A stretch of DNA of 64,000 bases from Myrica gale (GCA_963930655.1 OZ005611.1:25655001-25719000); one strand, 5' to 3'; counted from the stretch's first letter, positions 12,834-24,899 are shown. Notes: generated by a model from the sequence alone, not told the origin. Translations and numbers: made by a program.

Positions 12834-13676
12834 AAAAAAAATTCACCCGAGTCTCTCTAGACGTTTCCCCTTCCCTCCTCCCTCTTTCTTCCTTGTGACC
12901 GGCGGTGGGAGGAGCAGGACCCGAGTCTCTCTAGACGTTTCCCCTTCCCTCCCCCCTCTTTCTTCCTTGTGACCGGCGGTGGGAGGAGCTCCTGCTCCTC
13001 CCACCGTCCCCCTTCCGTTCCCCTCCCTCTTTTGGCCGACTCCCCTTCGAACCCCCCCCTCATTTTGGTCTCCCTCCGGCTTTGCTCTCAACTCCAAATC
13101 CCGACTTCCCGGTGGGTCTTCGGCGGTCACGCTCGGCAGGGACGGCATCAGCTGCTTCTGGAGCTCGTCTCCGGTGTTCTCCGGTCACCATCGGCCGGCG
13201 CGTGTGGATCTGATGCAGGGGTTCTTGGTGGAGTCTTGGGGCCATGTTTTCTGGCCGGCTTCCGGTCGGCTCGAGGCGTTTTTGCTTTCTGTTGTGTTGG
13301 TTTTTTATTTCTGTTGTGTTGATGTCCATTTCGTTGGGTTTTGGGTGTGGACCTCGTTGTCCTTCAGTGCTGGTGTTGACGTTCTCTCCAGGAAGTGGGA
13401 GTGCGGTGCGTGACTACCCACTCCTCCGGCGACCTCCACCTTCGACAGTGTTTAGTTCGGGTCTTTGGACCCGCTTTGTCTTCACGGGCCTTCGGGTCTG
13501 TTCTTATGCGGCCTTTATGGCCATTGGTTGTACCGCCCGTAGGGCGTTCTACGTTGATGTAATGGGTTGTTTGCCCCGGTGTCTTGTATCCGACATCGTC
13601 TAGTCTTCTGTATCAGCATTGTATCCTTTGTTTGGGTATCAATGAAATGGATTTCATGTTGCTTAGAAAAAAAAAA
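12834..13676 (+). mobile_element. Poly(A) retroposon, about 843 bp, in the same ABCC exon
   Basis: Flanked by a 14-bp target duplication with one mismatch, TC(C/T)TCGGTGGCAAA (12820-12833 and 13677-13690). It ends TTGCTTAG plus an A-run at 13667-13676. The 5' part is C/T-rich with a tandem duplication of about 76 bp (12845-12919 and 12920-12990, around GAGTCTCTCTAGACG) and a GGGAGGAGCTCCTGCTCCTC near-palindrome. No reverse transcriptase is encoded, so it was probably mobilised by a LINE. Confidence 0.85.
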
Positions 13677-15674
13677 TCTTCGGTGGCAAATCATGTAGCT
13701 GAGTCTTTGGCAGGAGCCATGACAATAAGGGCTTTTCAGAAGGAAGAACGGTTCTTTTCAAAAAGCCTCCACCTCATTGACACAAACGCTAGTCCTTTTT
13801 TCTACAGTTTTGCAGCAAATGAGTGGTTGATTCAATGGATAGAAATAGTCAGTGCAGCTGTCCTTTCCTCTGCAGCACTTTGCATGGTTTTGCTTCCTCC
13901 CCGGACTTTTAGCTCTGGTGAGTATACAATAAGGGTTTGTGGCAGGATGAGCATTGTAGTCGTCTAGTGGTTTACACATCTTGTATGCCTGTGGCCTGCA
14001 GGATGAAATATCTGGAAATAGTATTTTAGGCTGTTAGTGAAGTAAAAACTCTCCTAAATGACATCTTCAATCACAGGATTTATTGGGATGGCTCTTTCTT
14101 ATGGTCTTTCCTTAAACAACAACCTTGTCTATTCCATTAAAAAACAGTGCGGTATAGCTAATAACATCATTTCTGTCGAACGGCTTAATCAATACATGCA
14201 TATTCCTAGTGAAGCCTCTCAAATAATAGAAGAGAGCCGCCCCTCAACTGATTGGCCGGCTGTGGGTAAGGTGGTGATAGAAGATTTGCAGGTAAACATT
14301 GATTGCTTTTTATTTAGCAGAACTGCTAAAAGAACAATTGGCACGCTGAGAAAGTTATCTTAAAACAGGTCAGATATAGGCCCAACACACCTCTTGTTCT
14401 TTGTGGTATAAGTTGCACATTCGAAGGAGGGCACAAGATTGGTATTGTTGGCCGGACTGGAAGTGGTAAGACTACTCTCATTGGTTCTCTGTTTCATCTG
14501 GTGGAGCCAGCTGCAGGGAAGATTACAGTCGATGGCATCGACATCTCTACAATTGGACTCCATGACCTCAGGTCACGTTTCGGAATAATACCTAAAGACC
14601 CTACTCTTTTCAACGGGACTGTGAGATACAATTTGGATCCATTGTCTCAATATTCTGACCAATAAATATGGGAGGTACTGGAGTTCCTTCATGCTTCTGG
14701 TCGCTTAACAACGCTTGTATAGGAAGTAAACTTTTTCTGCCTTTACATTTTCAATTGTCTCATAACTATGCATAACAGTGATAGTAATTTTGCAATTGAA
14801 GGTCATTGGAAAGTCCCATATACAAGAGGCTCTTCAGGAGAAAGGAAAAGGCCTAGAATCATTAGGTAAGCTTTTCAATATTCTTCCTATATGCAGTGGT
14901 CTCATTTTTAAGTTACTTTGAACAACTTCTACTCTGTTCTACAGTTGTGGGAGATGGATCCAATTGGAGCGTGGGGCAGAGGCAACTATTCTGTTTAGGG
15001 CGTGTACTTTTGAGGAGAAGTCGGATATTGGTGTTTGATGAAGCAACTGCATCGATTGATAATGCAACTGATATGATTCTGCAGAAAACCATTCGGTCTG
15101 AATTTGGAGATCGTAATGTAATCACAGTGGCACACAGGATACCAACCGTCATGGACTGCAACACGGTCATAGCCATCAGTGATGGTGAGTTACAACAATT
15201 GCTTTAACCTCTCATGTAAATAACACTTACTAGAGGTCTGAGAGCCCCTAAAATCATTTTTTTTGTTCTGGAAATTTGAAACTTTTTTTTTTATTCAGGA
15301 AAACTAGTGGAGTATGATACACCAATGACATTGATGAAGAGAGAAGATTCGCTGTTTGGACAGCTTGTGAAGGAATACTGATCCCATTCTCATTCTACAG
15401 AACCACATTGAATGGAAACAATATTTACTTGTAAAAGAAAGAAAGCGATGCTGTATATGGTGTGTTCCTTCACAAGCTGCATCAAATGGTGTGTTCCCAA
15501 TTAAACTATAAGTTAATGAACAAAACATTATTTTCATTCAACATTCAATAATATATCTCAAGAATTGAGAGAAATAATTCCATCTACAAGTCGAGCATAT
15601 CAGAACTCAATGGGAAGTTACCTAGTAAATGTAGCAGGTAAATGATGTGATGCCAAGATTAATCAATGTTGTAG

Positions 15675-17298
15675 TTAAGGTCCTCCAAGCACGGCATTCT
15701 CAATATCCTCTCTGCTCAGTGCATAACTAAATCTCCTCTCAACATCCTTCTCAAGATTCCCAGGTCCACTCTTCAGATACCTGCATCAAATGCGATGTTC
15801 AAGATCCAGCATGGAGGTAACAGTCAAATAGGAAACTGTATAATTTCAGAGTTAACTCTTATCTCTCCCTTACTCTCCCCAATTGGTGAAAGAACTCAAA
15901 TATGATTCAAATACTGAAACCCCTTTTATTAAAGAGAGAGAGAGAGGGGGGGGGTTGCATTTTGGAACCTCTCAGCACACTGGGGATTTACATCACAGTT
16001 AAAGGTTGTGCAATAATTATGTAACCAAACAAAAACATTCTGCCCTCCTCATCCTTGTTACAATCAAAGTTGTGTCACCCTTGAATTTCTGTCAAAAGAG
16101 AACATTATTACCATCTAGATGTCTGGTATTTTGATTCTCTCAGCAAGTATTTTCCCAGTAACAACTTCCAGAACATCACTTCTGCAGAGAAGCTCTGAAA
16201 CAGCCATGTTGTGATGTCCGAAGACATGAAACTGTCGTGCATGTGACCAAGACCCATCCCAAAAGTAGTTGCCTAGATCCTAGATAAACCTAACACAAGA
16301 TACGTGTGTGGAAAAACAGCATGCCCTTTGTTTCTGTTTTGAGCAAGAGGGAATACACAGCAACCCCCACCATCACGGTGAAATCATAGACGCCAGAACA
16401 ACCTCAATACGGACGACAGGTTCATGTGCTTTTGTACACGATACATGCTTGTATTAGTAGCAATAATACACCATTTAGGAAGAAATATAATTAAAACGAA
16501 AAAAAGCCAAATTGCTCAATCAACTCCTGCTACCAAGTGCCAATGAGCTATGGCTCAAATGGCATTTCCTCCTTTACGGAGGGTCCTGAACTGGGGTTCA
16601 AAACCCCCCACCCCCACCCCCAGGCACAAGCCTGATTTACCTAGAAAAAAAAAAAAAAAAAAAACTCCTGCTACCAAGTCAATTCACACCAATCCTGAAT
16701 ATAACCGCTCACTGTTTTCTTAAACCTCGAACCCCGCATTCTTATTAGACAACCAATCAACCCACCAACCAAACAAATATCCCCACATTGGCAGAATCAT
16801 ACATACAGAAACCCAACACTGTCCAACAAAATCCCGAAAACCAATTTGAAAATCACAAAACATCAATGCACCAAAACGAGTAAAAAACCTTATATAGAGG
16901 TCAGTGACATCCAGTGAGAGCTGGGCGTGCCACTCGGGCTTCTCCACAAGCCAAACGGCCCGATCCTCTCTGCTCTGGAAAAACCCCAAGCTCCGGAGCC
17001 ACGCCTCAATACAAGGCAGGCTGTGAGAATAGAGGGGCTTCTTCTTGTCCGGAAGCTTGTTCATCCACTCGTCCTCTGGGCCTGCTGAGGAGAGCTCTTC
17101 TCCTTCCTCAAAGTCCTTCGAGGAAACCAGGGTCATGGTTTTTCTCGAAGAGTGGTTGAGGAGGTGAGGACATGGAGGGAGTTTTGGGGAAAGGAAACGG
17201 CTAAAGGTGGGAACATTGAGTGGATTTTGAGGAGCTCTAAGACAGAAGATACCAGCGTTGCTAATGCTGAAGAATTTAGTGGCAGAAATGGTGGACAT
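15675..17298 (-). CDS. DUF3143-type plastid protein, two exons
   Basis: Exons 17298-16889 and 15780-15675, GT-AG intron, frame joined AG|G (IRYLKSG); 171 aa. The N-terminus (about 55 residues; serine-, proline- and basic-rich, few acids) reads as a chloroplast transit peptide. It is followed by an acidic linker and the conserved core KKPLYSHSLPCIEAWLRSLG, then WHAQLSLDVTDLYIRYLKSG and the end RRFSYALSREDIENAVLGGP. I assign it to the DUF3143 family shared by plants and cyanobacteria from memory of such cores; biochemical function is unknown to me. The start is the first ATG, which gives a sensible transit peptide; an inner ATG (MTLVSS) begins just before the conserved core. The 1.1-kb intron holds a SINE. 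The gene runs towards ABCC copy 2. Confidence 0.85.
16539..16662 (+). mobile_element. tRNA-derived SINE with poly(A) tail
   Basis: Starts GCCAATGAGC. It has an A-box-like TGGCTCAAATGGC and a B-box-like GGGGTTCAAAACCC (RNA polymerase III promoter elements), and ends in an A-run. It is flanked by a perfect 17-bp target duplication, AACTCCTGCTACCAAGT (16522-16538 and 16663-16679). It lies in the DUF3143 gene intron, antisense to that gene. Recent insertion. Confidence 0.9.
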
Positions 17299-17441
17299 AT
17301 TAATTTCTCAAGATTTATGTATTACTTTTGTTTTTAGTCTTCCTCAATTTTGGACTGGGAATGTGAAAATGTGGGAATTTTATTCAGAGGAGAAAGGATA
17401 TGCAATCAGAACTGGGAGTTTTGAACTGTGCACTGAGCTTA

Positions 17442-17639
17442 GGGTGCGTTTGTGTACCAAAATTTTACCCTCTCTAAAATTTTAACACAATTAAATATTA
17501 CAATATAATCTCTCTCTCTCCATCAAATCATTACTATTTACTACACAAAATATAAAAAATTACCTCTCTCTTCACTTTTTCACTAAACCCAATACCTAAA
17601 ATTTTAACAACACTAAAATTTTACAACACAAACATAACC
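17442..17639. mobile_element. Tourist-like MITE (family 1) with TTA duplication
   Basis: TTA on both sides (17439-17441 and 17640-17642). Ends GGGTGCGTTTGTGT and ACACAAACATAACC form an imperfect terminal inverted repeat. The core TTCACTAAACCCAATACC is shared with the copies at 7209 and 58398. It sits just upstream of the DUF3143 gene. Confidence 0.75.
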
Positions 17640-19874
17640 TTAGTTTCATTATCTGCTTCGTCTTTTGAGCTTGGAGGAGATTTTGGGGTATGAGCAATTA
17701 GACTTTAAATAGCATGTGAGCAATCAGAGCTCAATGGTACATGGAAATGTAATTCTTTCTTCCATGTAATTCATTGCTCGTCGTGGGCGGGGCCATGTCA
17801 GGAGCCCACTCTGCCAGCTCTCGTTCTTTTTATTATTATTATTTTTTATGGGTTAATGTGTTATTTTATTCTTAGGTTTCCGATAATATTTTTGTTTGTA
17901 TGAACAGTAAGTTAACAAATTTCAGCACAACTTATTTCAACATTTTAATGCGGAAAATTTTATACAAATTTTAGTATAAAGAATATTATTGAATCTATCT
18001 AGATCTAAAAAATATCATACAGTGACAAATTCAATATATTTAGTCAATTTAAACACTTCTAAGATTACTTAGACAATATCAGACACTTGAAGTGCAAAAA
18101 ATTTTTGATTTAATCTTTTGAATCAAGAAACACAACCAACCTATCAAAATTCAAATTTATATTATGTTAATCAATTAACAATCAAATATAAAATGAATTG
18201 AAACGCAAACAATCACACAAACACAAGAGATTGTGTTACGAAGTGGAAAACCCTTTGAAATAATTCCTTCAAAAGGGAAAAACCACTCTGGGCTCACCGC
18301 CGTTTAACCAATCCACTAAGTGAGAGAAACACTTATAGTTGGTGACTCTGTTTACCACAAAACCTTTGCTACTTAACAAATCTCGAAAGAAGCAATTCGA
18401 ATGACACGCTAGTACCCGCACCAAACGGTAGAATCAAAACATTTGCATCTCTCTCACTTCAATGAATCTAGATCAAAGAAAACTTGTTTCAGGACGATTG
18501 AAACTCCAATCGACAAACACCAGAACTCCGATGTTTACCCACTGTCACAATGAGGTTTTTCTTGGTGGTGATTGATTTCTTTAACAGCATATGATGGAGG
18601 ACAACCAAAATCTTGATTCTTCAAGTCTTCAAGAACAATCTCCTCTCGAATCTTCACAAATCTCTCTCTAGGAGCCTTTGAACTGTTTCAGATCTCTCTC
18701 TCTTCTATTTTCGTCAAAGTCTCTATGTCCATCATTCAAAAAGAGCCTTTTAAAGGACTGGGTAAACCAAAGCTGTAATTCACTTATTAATTCTCCACGT
18801 TTGGGCTTAAGCCTCAAGCTAGCTCCAAATTACAACGTGATTTATCCAAGCTCGCCTCAAGCTAGCCCAACCGGCACTTGACCACTTTAACAACTTTATA
18901 ACTTCCAGACTTCTTCACAACTGAATCCTTTCCATTGAAACACAATTTATTGATCAACCACATCCAAGACACGTTTCTTTACAACATACATGTCGCGGAA
19001 TAAAGCCAACACCTAACCTTAAGAACTAAGATTATTAATTAAAGTTGCTGCTATTATGATTAAAAAAAAGTATTACGAATCCATATCCAAAATACAAGTT
19101 AAAATTCTGGATAAACTAAAAAACATAATAACAAAAGTTTTTCTTATATTTGCACTTGAATATCTGAAATATTAACAATATCTCACGTTAAAAAGCTGAA
19201 TCTTTATACCGTGATAATCTCATGTGATACGGAATTTTCGGCCCACTTAGAAGACTTGACACAACACTCTTAAATGAGGACGCATTAAATAAGGCCCAAC
19301 ACACCAAAATAAAACCCAGAGGAGCCATCCTCCACTAAGGCTCATCAGCCCCTTTCTTATACAACACGTTGGAGAACATGAAACATTTCCTTCTATACTA
19401 CCCAGGGTGCAAAAAGGCCACTCCGAATAGAAAAATGCTCTGGGGACACATGTAAGGGATCTTTTAGAGGTCTATCAACAAATCTCTTCTCTCCTCTGTA
19501 TATAACATCTTCTTGATATCAGTTTTTAGGGGATATGTGACTTGAGCTTCAGAGATAGACCTCACACGGAAGCTCTCTTCACTCTCTCTTTGTTCTTGTA
19601 GATTCCCTTTTCTAGGATTTGAAGATTTCCATCACTCATGGGGTGGGTTGAAATTTTTTTTAGCATCATCAATATTAAATTTTATAGATTGATTATGATA
19701 TTATCCTTAATACTATTCTAATCAACGTTTAAATAAATTGGACATGGTCTTTTGTAAAGATTTTGAAAAAATAAAAAAGAGCTGCAGGTGAATCCAACAC
19801 TCAGATGGTACGGACAACCCACTTACCAAGATCACTCCCCAGTGTAGCCCGACCCAACACATGTTAACTCCTTA
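17640..19874. other. Intergenic, repeat-like, no gene recognised
   Basis: AT-rich. The part at 18190-18900 is patterned like the insertion at 43493-44373: a stretch with GTTACGAAGTGGAAAACCC, then a CT-rich stretch with TCTCTCTAGGAGCCTTTGAA. It may be an old LTR remnant. The part at 19200-19660 has a promoter-like CTCCTCTGTATATAACA. No reading frame with family resemblance was found. Confidence 0.4.
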
Positions 19875-20075
19875 GACTATGTTTGGTTTAGATCTTGAGA
19901 TATGTTTTTGTGTTTTTGAAAGTAATGTAAATTCTCTTGAAATTGGTGAAAAGTGTGTTAAAATTTGTTGGAATTTGTAAAAAGTTATTGGGATGGGTGA
20001 GAAGGTATTAAACTTGATGAAAAAATGAGTAGAAAATGTTTTGAAAACGTTTTGAGACATTAAACAAACATAGCC
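19875..20075. mobile_element. Tourist-like MITE (family 2) with TTA duplication
   Basis: TTA duplication at 19872-19874 and 20076-20078. Terminal inverted repeat GACTATGTTTG / GGCTATGTTTG. The interior repeats TTGGTGAAAAG/TTGGTGAGAAG words. Same family as 52149-52374, which is in the opposite orientation. Confidence 0.8.
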
Positions 20076-20078
20076 TTA

Positions 20079-20274
20079 GTGTTTGGGGTGAAAATTTCCA
20101 CCCTCAAAATTTCTACACAATTATAAAATAATCTCTATCTTCATCAAACTATAAAATAATATTATAATATTTAATTAAATTTTCTATCTCTTCACTTTTT
20201 CATCAAATTTCATAAAATATATTTACTTTTCAACAAACCCTAATACCCCAAAATTTTTACATTCAAAAACCACC
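20079..20274. mobile_element. MITE-like element adjoining the previous one
   Basis: Begins GTGTTTGGGGTGAAAATTTCC directly after the TTA of the neighbouring MITE and ends ACATTCAAAAACCACC before TAA. It is AT-rich with a TTCACTTTTTCATC core like family 1. The two elements are back to back and may share a target site. Confidence 0.5.
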
Positions 20275-20723
20275 TAAATGTTAAAGCCTCGCCACACTTC
20301 AAGACCTAAACTACGAGGATAAGAAAAGAAACAGCCTGATCTTGATCTGTATTTGACCTTTTGGTCAAAAAATTGGTTTCCCGCCCACGCATTGCATCTC
20401 CAATCTCAGCAGAAGTAAACGTCACCGTTTTGCTGGCTCTCCTAAGTCCTATCCTTTCTCACTCGGTAGCTATTTCCCGCGGCGCACGTTAGAGCATTGA
20501 CAGCCTCTGCAAAATCACTTCTTTTTTTTGGAGCGTGACTGTAAGTGAATTCTGTAACGAATTACTCCCGTCCTGCCAAAATCTCTGGCCTCCCAGCGCA
20601 TGTTAGTACGCCGTCTCCCGCCGGCGCAAGGTAGCCTTTCGCCGCCTCTGAGAAGTCACCTCCCCGAATTTTTGTTTCATACCCAATCCCCCCTCACAAA
20701 TCAGTCTCTCTGCCTATGCTTCG

Positions 20724-23700
20724 ATGGCACCAGACCCAGATCCGAAGCCAAATTATGAAATCACAGACTACTCTCAGACCCAACGCATTGTCCTCCTCAT
20801 AGACCTGAACCCACTCATTCATCTCTCAAATCCAACCCCATTCCTCACCTCCCTCATTTGCTCCACCAAGACCCTCCTCTCTTTCCCTCCCCTCTCGTCT
20901 TCCCTCTTCTCCTTCAAACTCTTCTTCTCCTCTCTATCCCCCCTCCTCTCCTCCTCCAAACTACACCCTTTCGCTTCCAACTCCTCCCACTCCCTCTCCT
21001 TCAATGACTCCTCCACCACTCTCCTTTCTCTTTCCCAAACTCTCAGTTCATTTCACGCTCACGACCACCAGGTGTTCAATTCTGCGCCATTGTCGCCGCC
21101 ACGGGCTTCGTGCCTGTCCGCGTCGATGCGCCAGCTCCTGCATGACTACGCGTGGGACTCGGTGGTCGATGATTTGGTGACGGGTACGCTTTCGAATTGT
21201 AATAAGAATGAGCCTTTTATTCTTAGGTCGAATTTGGTTATTTTGTTTTCGCCGGTTTGTTGGTCTATGAAGTGTTTGTCTGAGTTCTTGAACGTGGAAA
21301 ACGGGGCTGAGTGCTTGAAAGATGTGGATTTGTTTTGTGCAAAATTTCGCACTTTTTTCGACGATGTAACCTGTGCGTTTCTTAAGAGGGATATCCAGTT
21401 TAGCTGGGTTGATGCTAGGTATGAATTGGGAGGTACCGAGTGTGAGGTTGAAGTTGATGATTCTGAATTGAAATCTAGGTTATTCGCAAGTGGCATTCAG
21501 AGTTTGGGATGGGGGTTTTGTTCGACTGATTCAATTGTTCTTGGTGCTGCTGTTGTTCCGTTTGGACTAATTTATCCGAAGATTGCTATTTCTTTCAAGG
21601 TTTCCGATTGTAATTATAGCCGTAGGAGACTTAATGGTCAGTTGGTTCTTGAGATTTTAGATTCAAGTGGGAAGCCGTTGGAATGCAAGTGCTGTGATCT
21701 TGAAATGGTCCATTTGAATACACTGTCTATAAATACCCATGATAACTTTTTGTCTACTCCCTATATCATGAATTCACAAGCAGGAGCTTGTGAACGAAAG
21801 AACTTAATTTTGGGACTTTTTGGTGCTGGGATGATAATACTCCATATCAAGGCTGTGCTGAGGTCCAAAGAGTGTGCAAACTTTACAGGACATTTAACCG
21901 ATCCGATCCTTGTGCGTGAATCTTCAGGAGACTATAGGAAAAAGCTGAAAAGAAATGGTGAGTTTTTTGCAGATAGGGTTCTTGAAATGCTAACTATGGA
22001 ATGGGGCAAGATTGTGCAGAAAAAATCCATACCCATTTGGCAGATTCTCTTGAGTTTTCTTTATGGGGCAGATTACTGGGCATTGGTATCTCTTTCAAAT
22101 GGCAATGGTGATTCACATCTGGGAATTCTCAAGCCTTTCACAGTTTCTTCAGCTCTCCTATCTATTGTTAATGGTGGAGTTTGTCCTCCCAACGTGGTAC
22201 ACGATTTTGGGGGTGCTGAAGCGGCTCAATTTATGAAGCAGGTGGACAAGAGGATTTGCAAATCCAATTTAGATTTGCGGCACTCCAATGAGTTAATAGA
22301 TTATGAAGGTGGGCCTCCACCAGCCAATAAGCTGGCAAAATTTGGAGATGGTAAAAGGAAAAGTAGTAGTAAGAAATTACACATCCTTCAAGACCTAACG
22401 TGGACTGCCTTCTGCAAGATGGCAATTGAACACTCCGAGCTAGACTTGGCAGAGGTTTACTTTGCTAGAGAGTGTAACAACACAAAGAAGTTGAAATTTT
22501 TAAAATGTTGGATGAAGCAGATAAAGAAATCTAATTGTTGCAATCTACTCGTAGAGGAAAGTTTGAAGCCACCTCAGGACATTCAAAAGGAAATAAATGA
22601 TAGATTGACTAAATGGCACCCTGAAAGTGAGCAGCCAGTCTCTTCATCTGCCTCAGCTGAAGAAAATACTTTGACCGAGGCTTCTAGGATACAGGATGAA
22701 GCTGCTCTCGACTTTGGGTCAGAAACTTCTGAAGCCTTCTTCAGTAACCTTTCCACTAAGATTCAGCAAGGGCTTGAGTCCGAAGGAGTAGAACTGGGGC
22801 CTTTGGCTGAGCGGCTTGTGAACTCATCCATATATTGGTTATATCAAAAGTGTGAAACTGAATCCCCTTCTGAGAGGGGAATTGTAGCTGTAAAATCTGA
22901 TGATGTTGGTGGTAGCATAATTCCTGAACTAACAAAGGTGTTCCTCAAGGAGCCCAAGGAGTTGGCTGAAAAAATCAAGAATGAAGTTCCATCCATCCAG
23001 GCATCTGATCCAGGATGTATTGGATTTGCTTCAAAAGATCTAGTTCGAGAGTATCCTTTTCCATTTTCATTAATTCTGCATCACCATACCCTATTATTTT
23101 TTTAATCTATGACCGTGAACAATCTGGCTCCTAATCTTTTATCCTTTTTGTTTTTTCTTAATGAGCACTAGATATGAACTGCAGATATTATTTCGGATGG
23201 AGATACTACGATCAGCGGTTGGAGCAAGTACCGGAGAGTCCATCAAACAAAAGTTTGTGAAACAAATTTGCTCGCTTTTAGAGACAATTCAATGCAACCT
23301 GGAGGGGGGCTTTTTTGGTGATTGGAGCCTCGATAATTATGTAGGAAAGAAAATAAAAAGCAGGTACATACAAATCACTTAATCTTCGTTTGGAACAATG
23401 GCCTTGACATTCTATGATGTATTTCCTTGGAGAAATTAATAGGTTCTTCGAGAAGCCTACAACACACTACAGCACTTGAAAAACATATTTCTGGTCCCTA
23501 TTCTTCCATCTTTGTGTGTTACTCTTTCAAGAAACTTCTCATATCATCTGCCCCACTACCATTGAATACTATCGAGCAAAAGATGGAAAGAAATGGTTGT
23601 GTAATTCCATGTAGAGAATGTAGCTTCCTTTTCTTATTACAGGGTGCTGATAGGCAGGAGATGGGCCAACTATACTCGGATGTATATCCTAATATAGAAC

Positions 23701-24462
23701 AAAAACTACAACATTCACGAGGATAGGTGTAGATTACTGATATGATCCTTGGAATTGATTGAGCCTTAGATACTTTTTTATCGATAATTGTGTCCATTTA
23801 AAATTACAAGTGGGTGCGTATTAGTGTTACTTTAACATGAGAGAATAAGCAGAGGATGAGTTCATATTTGAATTGCGAAAAATTTCAGGTATGGTCACAC
23901 CCTGGGAGATGTTGTTCACAGAATCTACATGAAAATGGATTTGTTGCTGTTTGCTGATGAGGATGACTGCCCTAATCCCTCACTCAACAGTGAGGAAAGC
24001 AATCAATCCTGGAGAGAAAAATTGGAGAGAGATGAGCCTGGTGAATGTCATAGGACTAATGAACCTGTGTCATTTGAGGCGGAGCCCCTTCAGCTGCCAC
24101 CAAATGCCAGTGGAAGTCTTCAGGGGATTAAACAAGAGGAGCATGCTCGCAGATTGATGAAAGCTCAGGAGAGGAGAGAGAGGTCTCGGAGGTTTGCATC
24201 TTTCACTAGTTGGATGCCTGATTTGCATAGGGTTTGGGCCCCAAAGCAGCGGAAGTTGATGAAAGAAAAGTTGGATCCTCTTCTAAAGCTGTCGAAAAGG
24301 AAGGAGCAGCGACGGGTAACCAATGAGATGGTGCGTGAGACCCCTATGACTGGAAACAAACGTTCGCGCTCACGAGGACGCAGCACTGATGATGAAGACT
24401 ACCAAAATTCTGGAAGTCAATCGGGGGGTTCTGTTTCTAAGGCTTTGTTTCAGGATGGCTGA
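20724..24462 (+). CDS. Treslin/Sld3-like DNA replication initiation protein (probable), three exons
   Basis: Exons 20724-23050, 23172-23363 and 23889-24462, all GT-AG and phase-consistent; 1030 aa. The N-terminus DYSQTQRIVLLIDLNPL followed by a serine/leucine-rich stretch (about residues 30-110) and ASCLSASMRQLLHDYAWD matches what I recall of plant proteins with a Treslin N-terminal domain. A central helical region (LTWTAFCKMAIEHSELDLAE, residues about 555-640) and the block EAFFSNLSTKIQQGLESEGV would fit the Sld3/Treslin domain that binds Cdc45 at origins. The C-terminus is basic (KRKEQRRVTNEM, KRSRSRGRS), suggesting nuclear location. The start is the first ATG, with no in-frame alternative giving the conserved N-terminus. 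No lesion. The gene model is firm; the functional name is an inference. Confidence 0.8.
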
Positions 24463-24748
24463 TGTTCTGACCCAGTAACTCTTCTTTGAGCTGACAGATA
24501 TGGAGCTTTGAGACTGAAATTGCGTGAAAATAATGGAGAAGTAATAGGAACCATGTATCATACATTCGAGGGATTTAGTTCGCAAGCCTACTGGAATGTT
24601 CAACCAAAAGTGGTTGAGGTCGATAGAATTGTACTTTTTTACTTTCTCTTTCCAACCCATATTCTTCTGCCCGTGTTTGTAAATTTGCTTTCATAACTTT
24701 TTTTTCCCCTTTTTGTTCCGAGTTACTTTAACATGAAGGTGTTGTATC
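24463..24748. other. 3' flank of the Treslin-like gene
   Basis: Probable 3' untranslated region and intergenic DNA. No other feature is evident before the retroposon at 24749. Confidence 0.4.
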
Positions 24749-24899
24749 TGTGGGCTAATGGGGTGCTGGATTCCCCTCTTGTAGACTTCTCTGATTTTAT
24801 TAGTTTCCTCGCAGGCTTGTTGTAGTCGGTTAATTACAACCTTTGTACTGCTCCGTTTTCTTTTTCTTTCAATAAAGTTTCCCTTGTAAAAAAAATAAT
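24749..24899 (+). mobile_element. Short 5'-truncated LINE/poly(A) retroposon
   Basis: About 150 bp ending TTTCAATAAAGTTTCCCTTG plus an A-run. It is flanked by a perfect 15-bp target duplication, TGAAGGTGTTGTATC (24734-24748 and 24900-24914). The end resembles plant LINE 3' ends; no coding sequence. Confidence 0.85.

Larger units (their letters stand above)
8861..15381 (+). pseudogene. ABC transporter C family (MRP-type), 5'-truncated pseudogene (copy 2)
   Basis: Paralogue of the gene at 1-1277. Homology starts abruptly at LKASSKALANMKILKLYAW inside transmembrane domain 1; roughly the first 500 residues are absent. Exon-like blocks: 8865-9455 (Walker A GQVGSGKST), 9610-9937 (signature LSGGQKQR, Walker [13 protein letters not shown]), 10010-10099 ([12 protein letters not shown]), 10565-11170 and 11249-11413 (TMD2), 12023-13917 (interrupted exon), 14077-14291, 14369-14680 (NBD2 Walker [10 protein letters not shown]), 14944-15183 and 15298-15381 (ends LVKEY, TGA). 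Lesions: TAG in place of a tyrosine codon at about 8966, frameshifts around 8935 and 9010, a degraded acceptor near 9610, a TAA after SDQ near 14663 followed by lost homology, and a hAT element plus a retroposon inside one TMD2 exon. Clearly non-functional as a full transporter, though a transcript is possible. Confidence 0.9.

Noticed and set aside
12843..13603. Several overlapping frames on both strands (up to 144 aa)
   Set aside because: They lie in a GC/CT-rich retroposon between target duplications. The multiple overlapping frames reflect base composition, with no family-like motifs.
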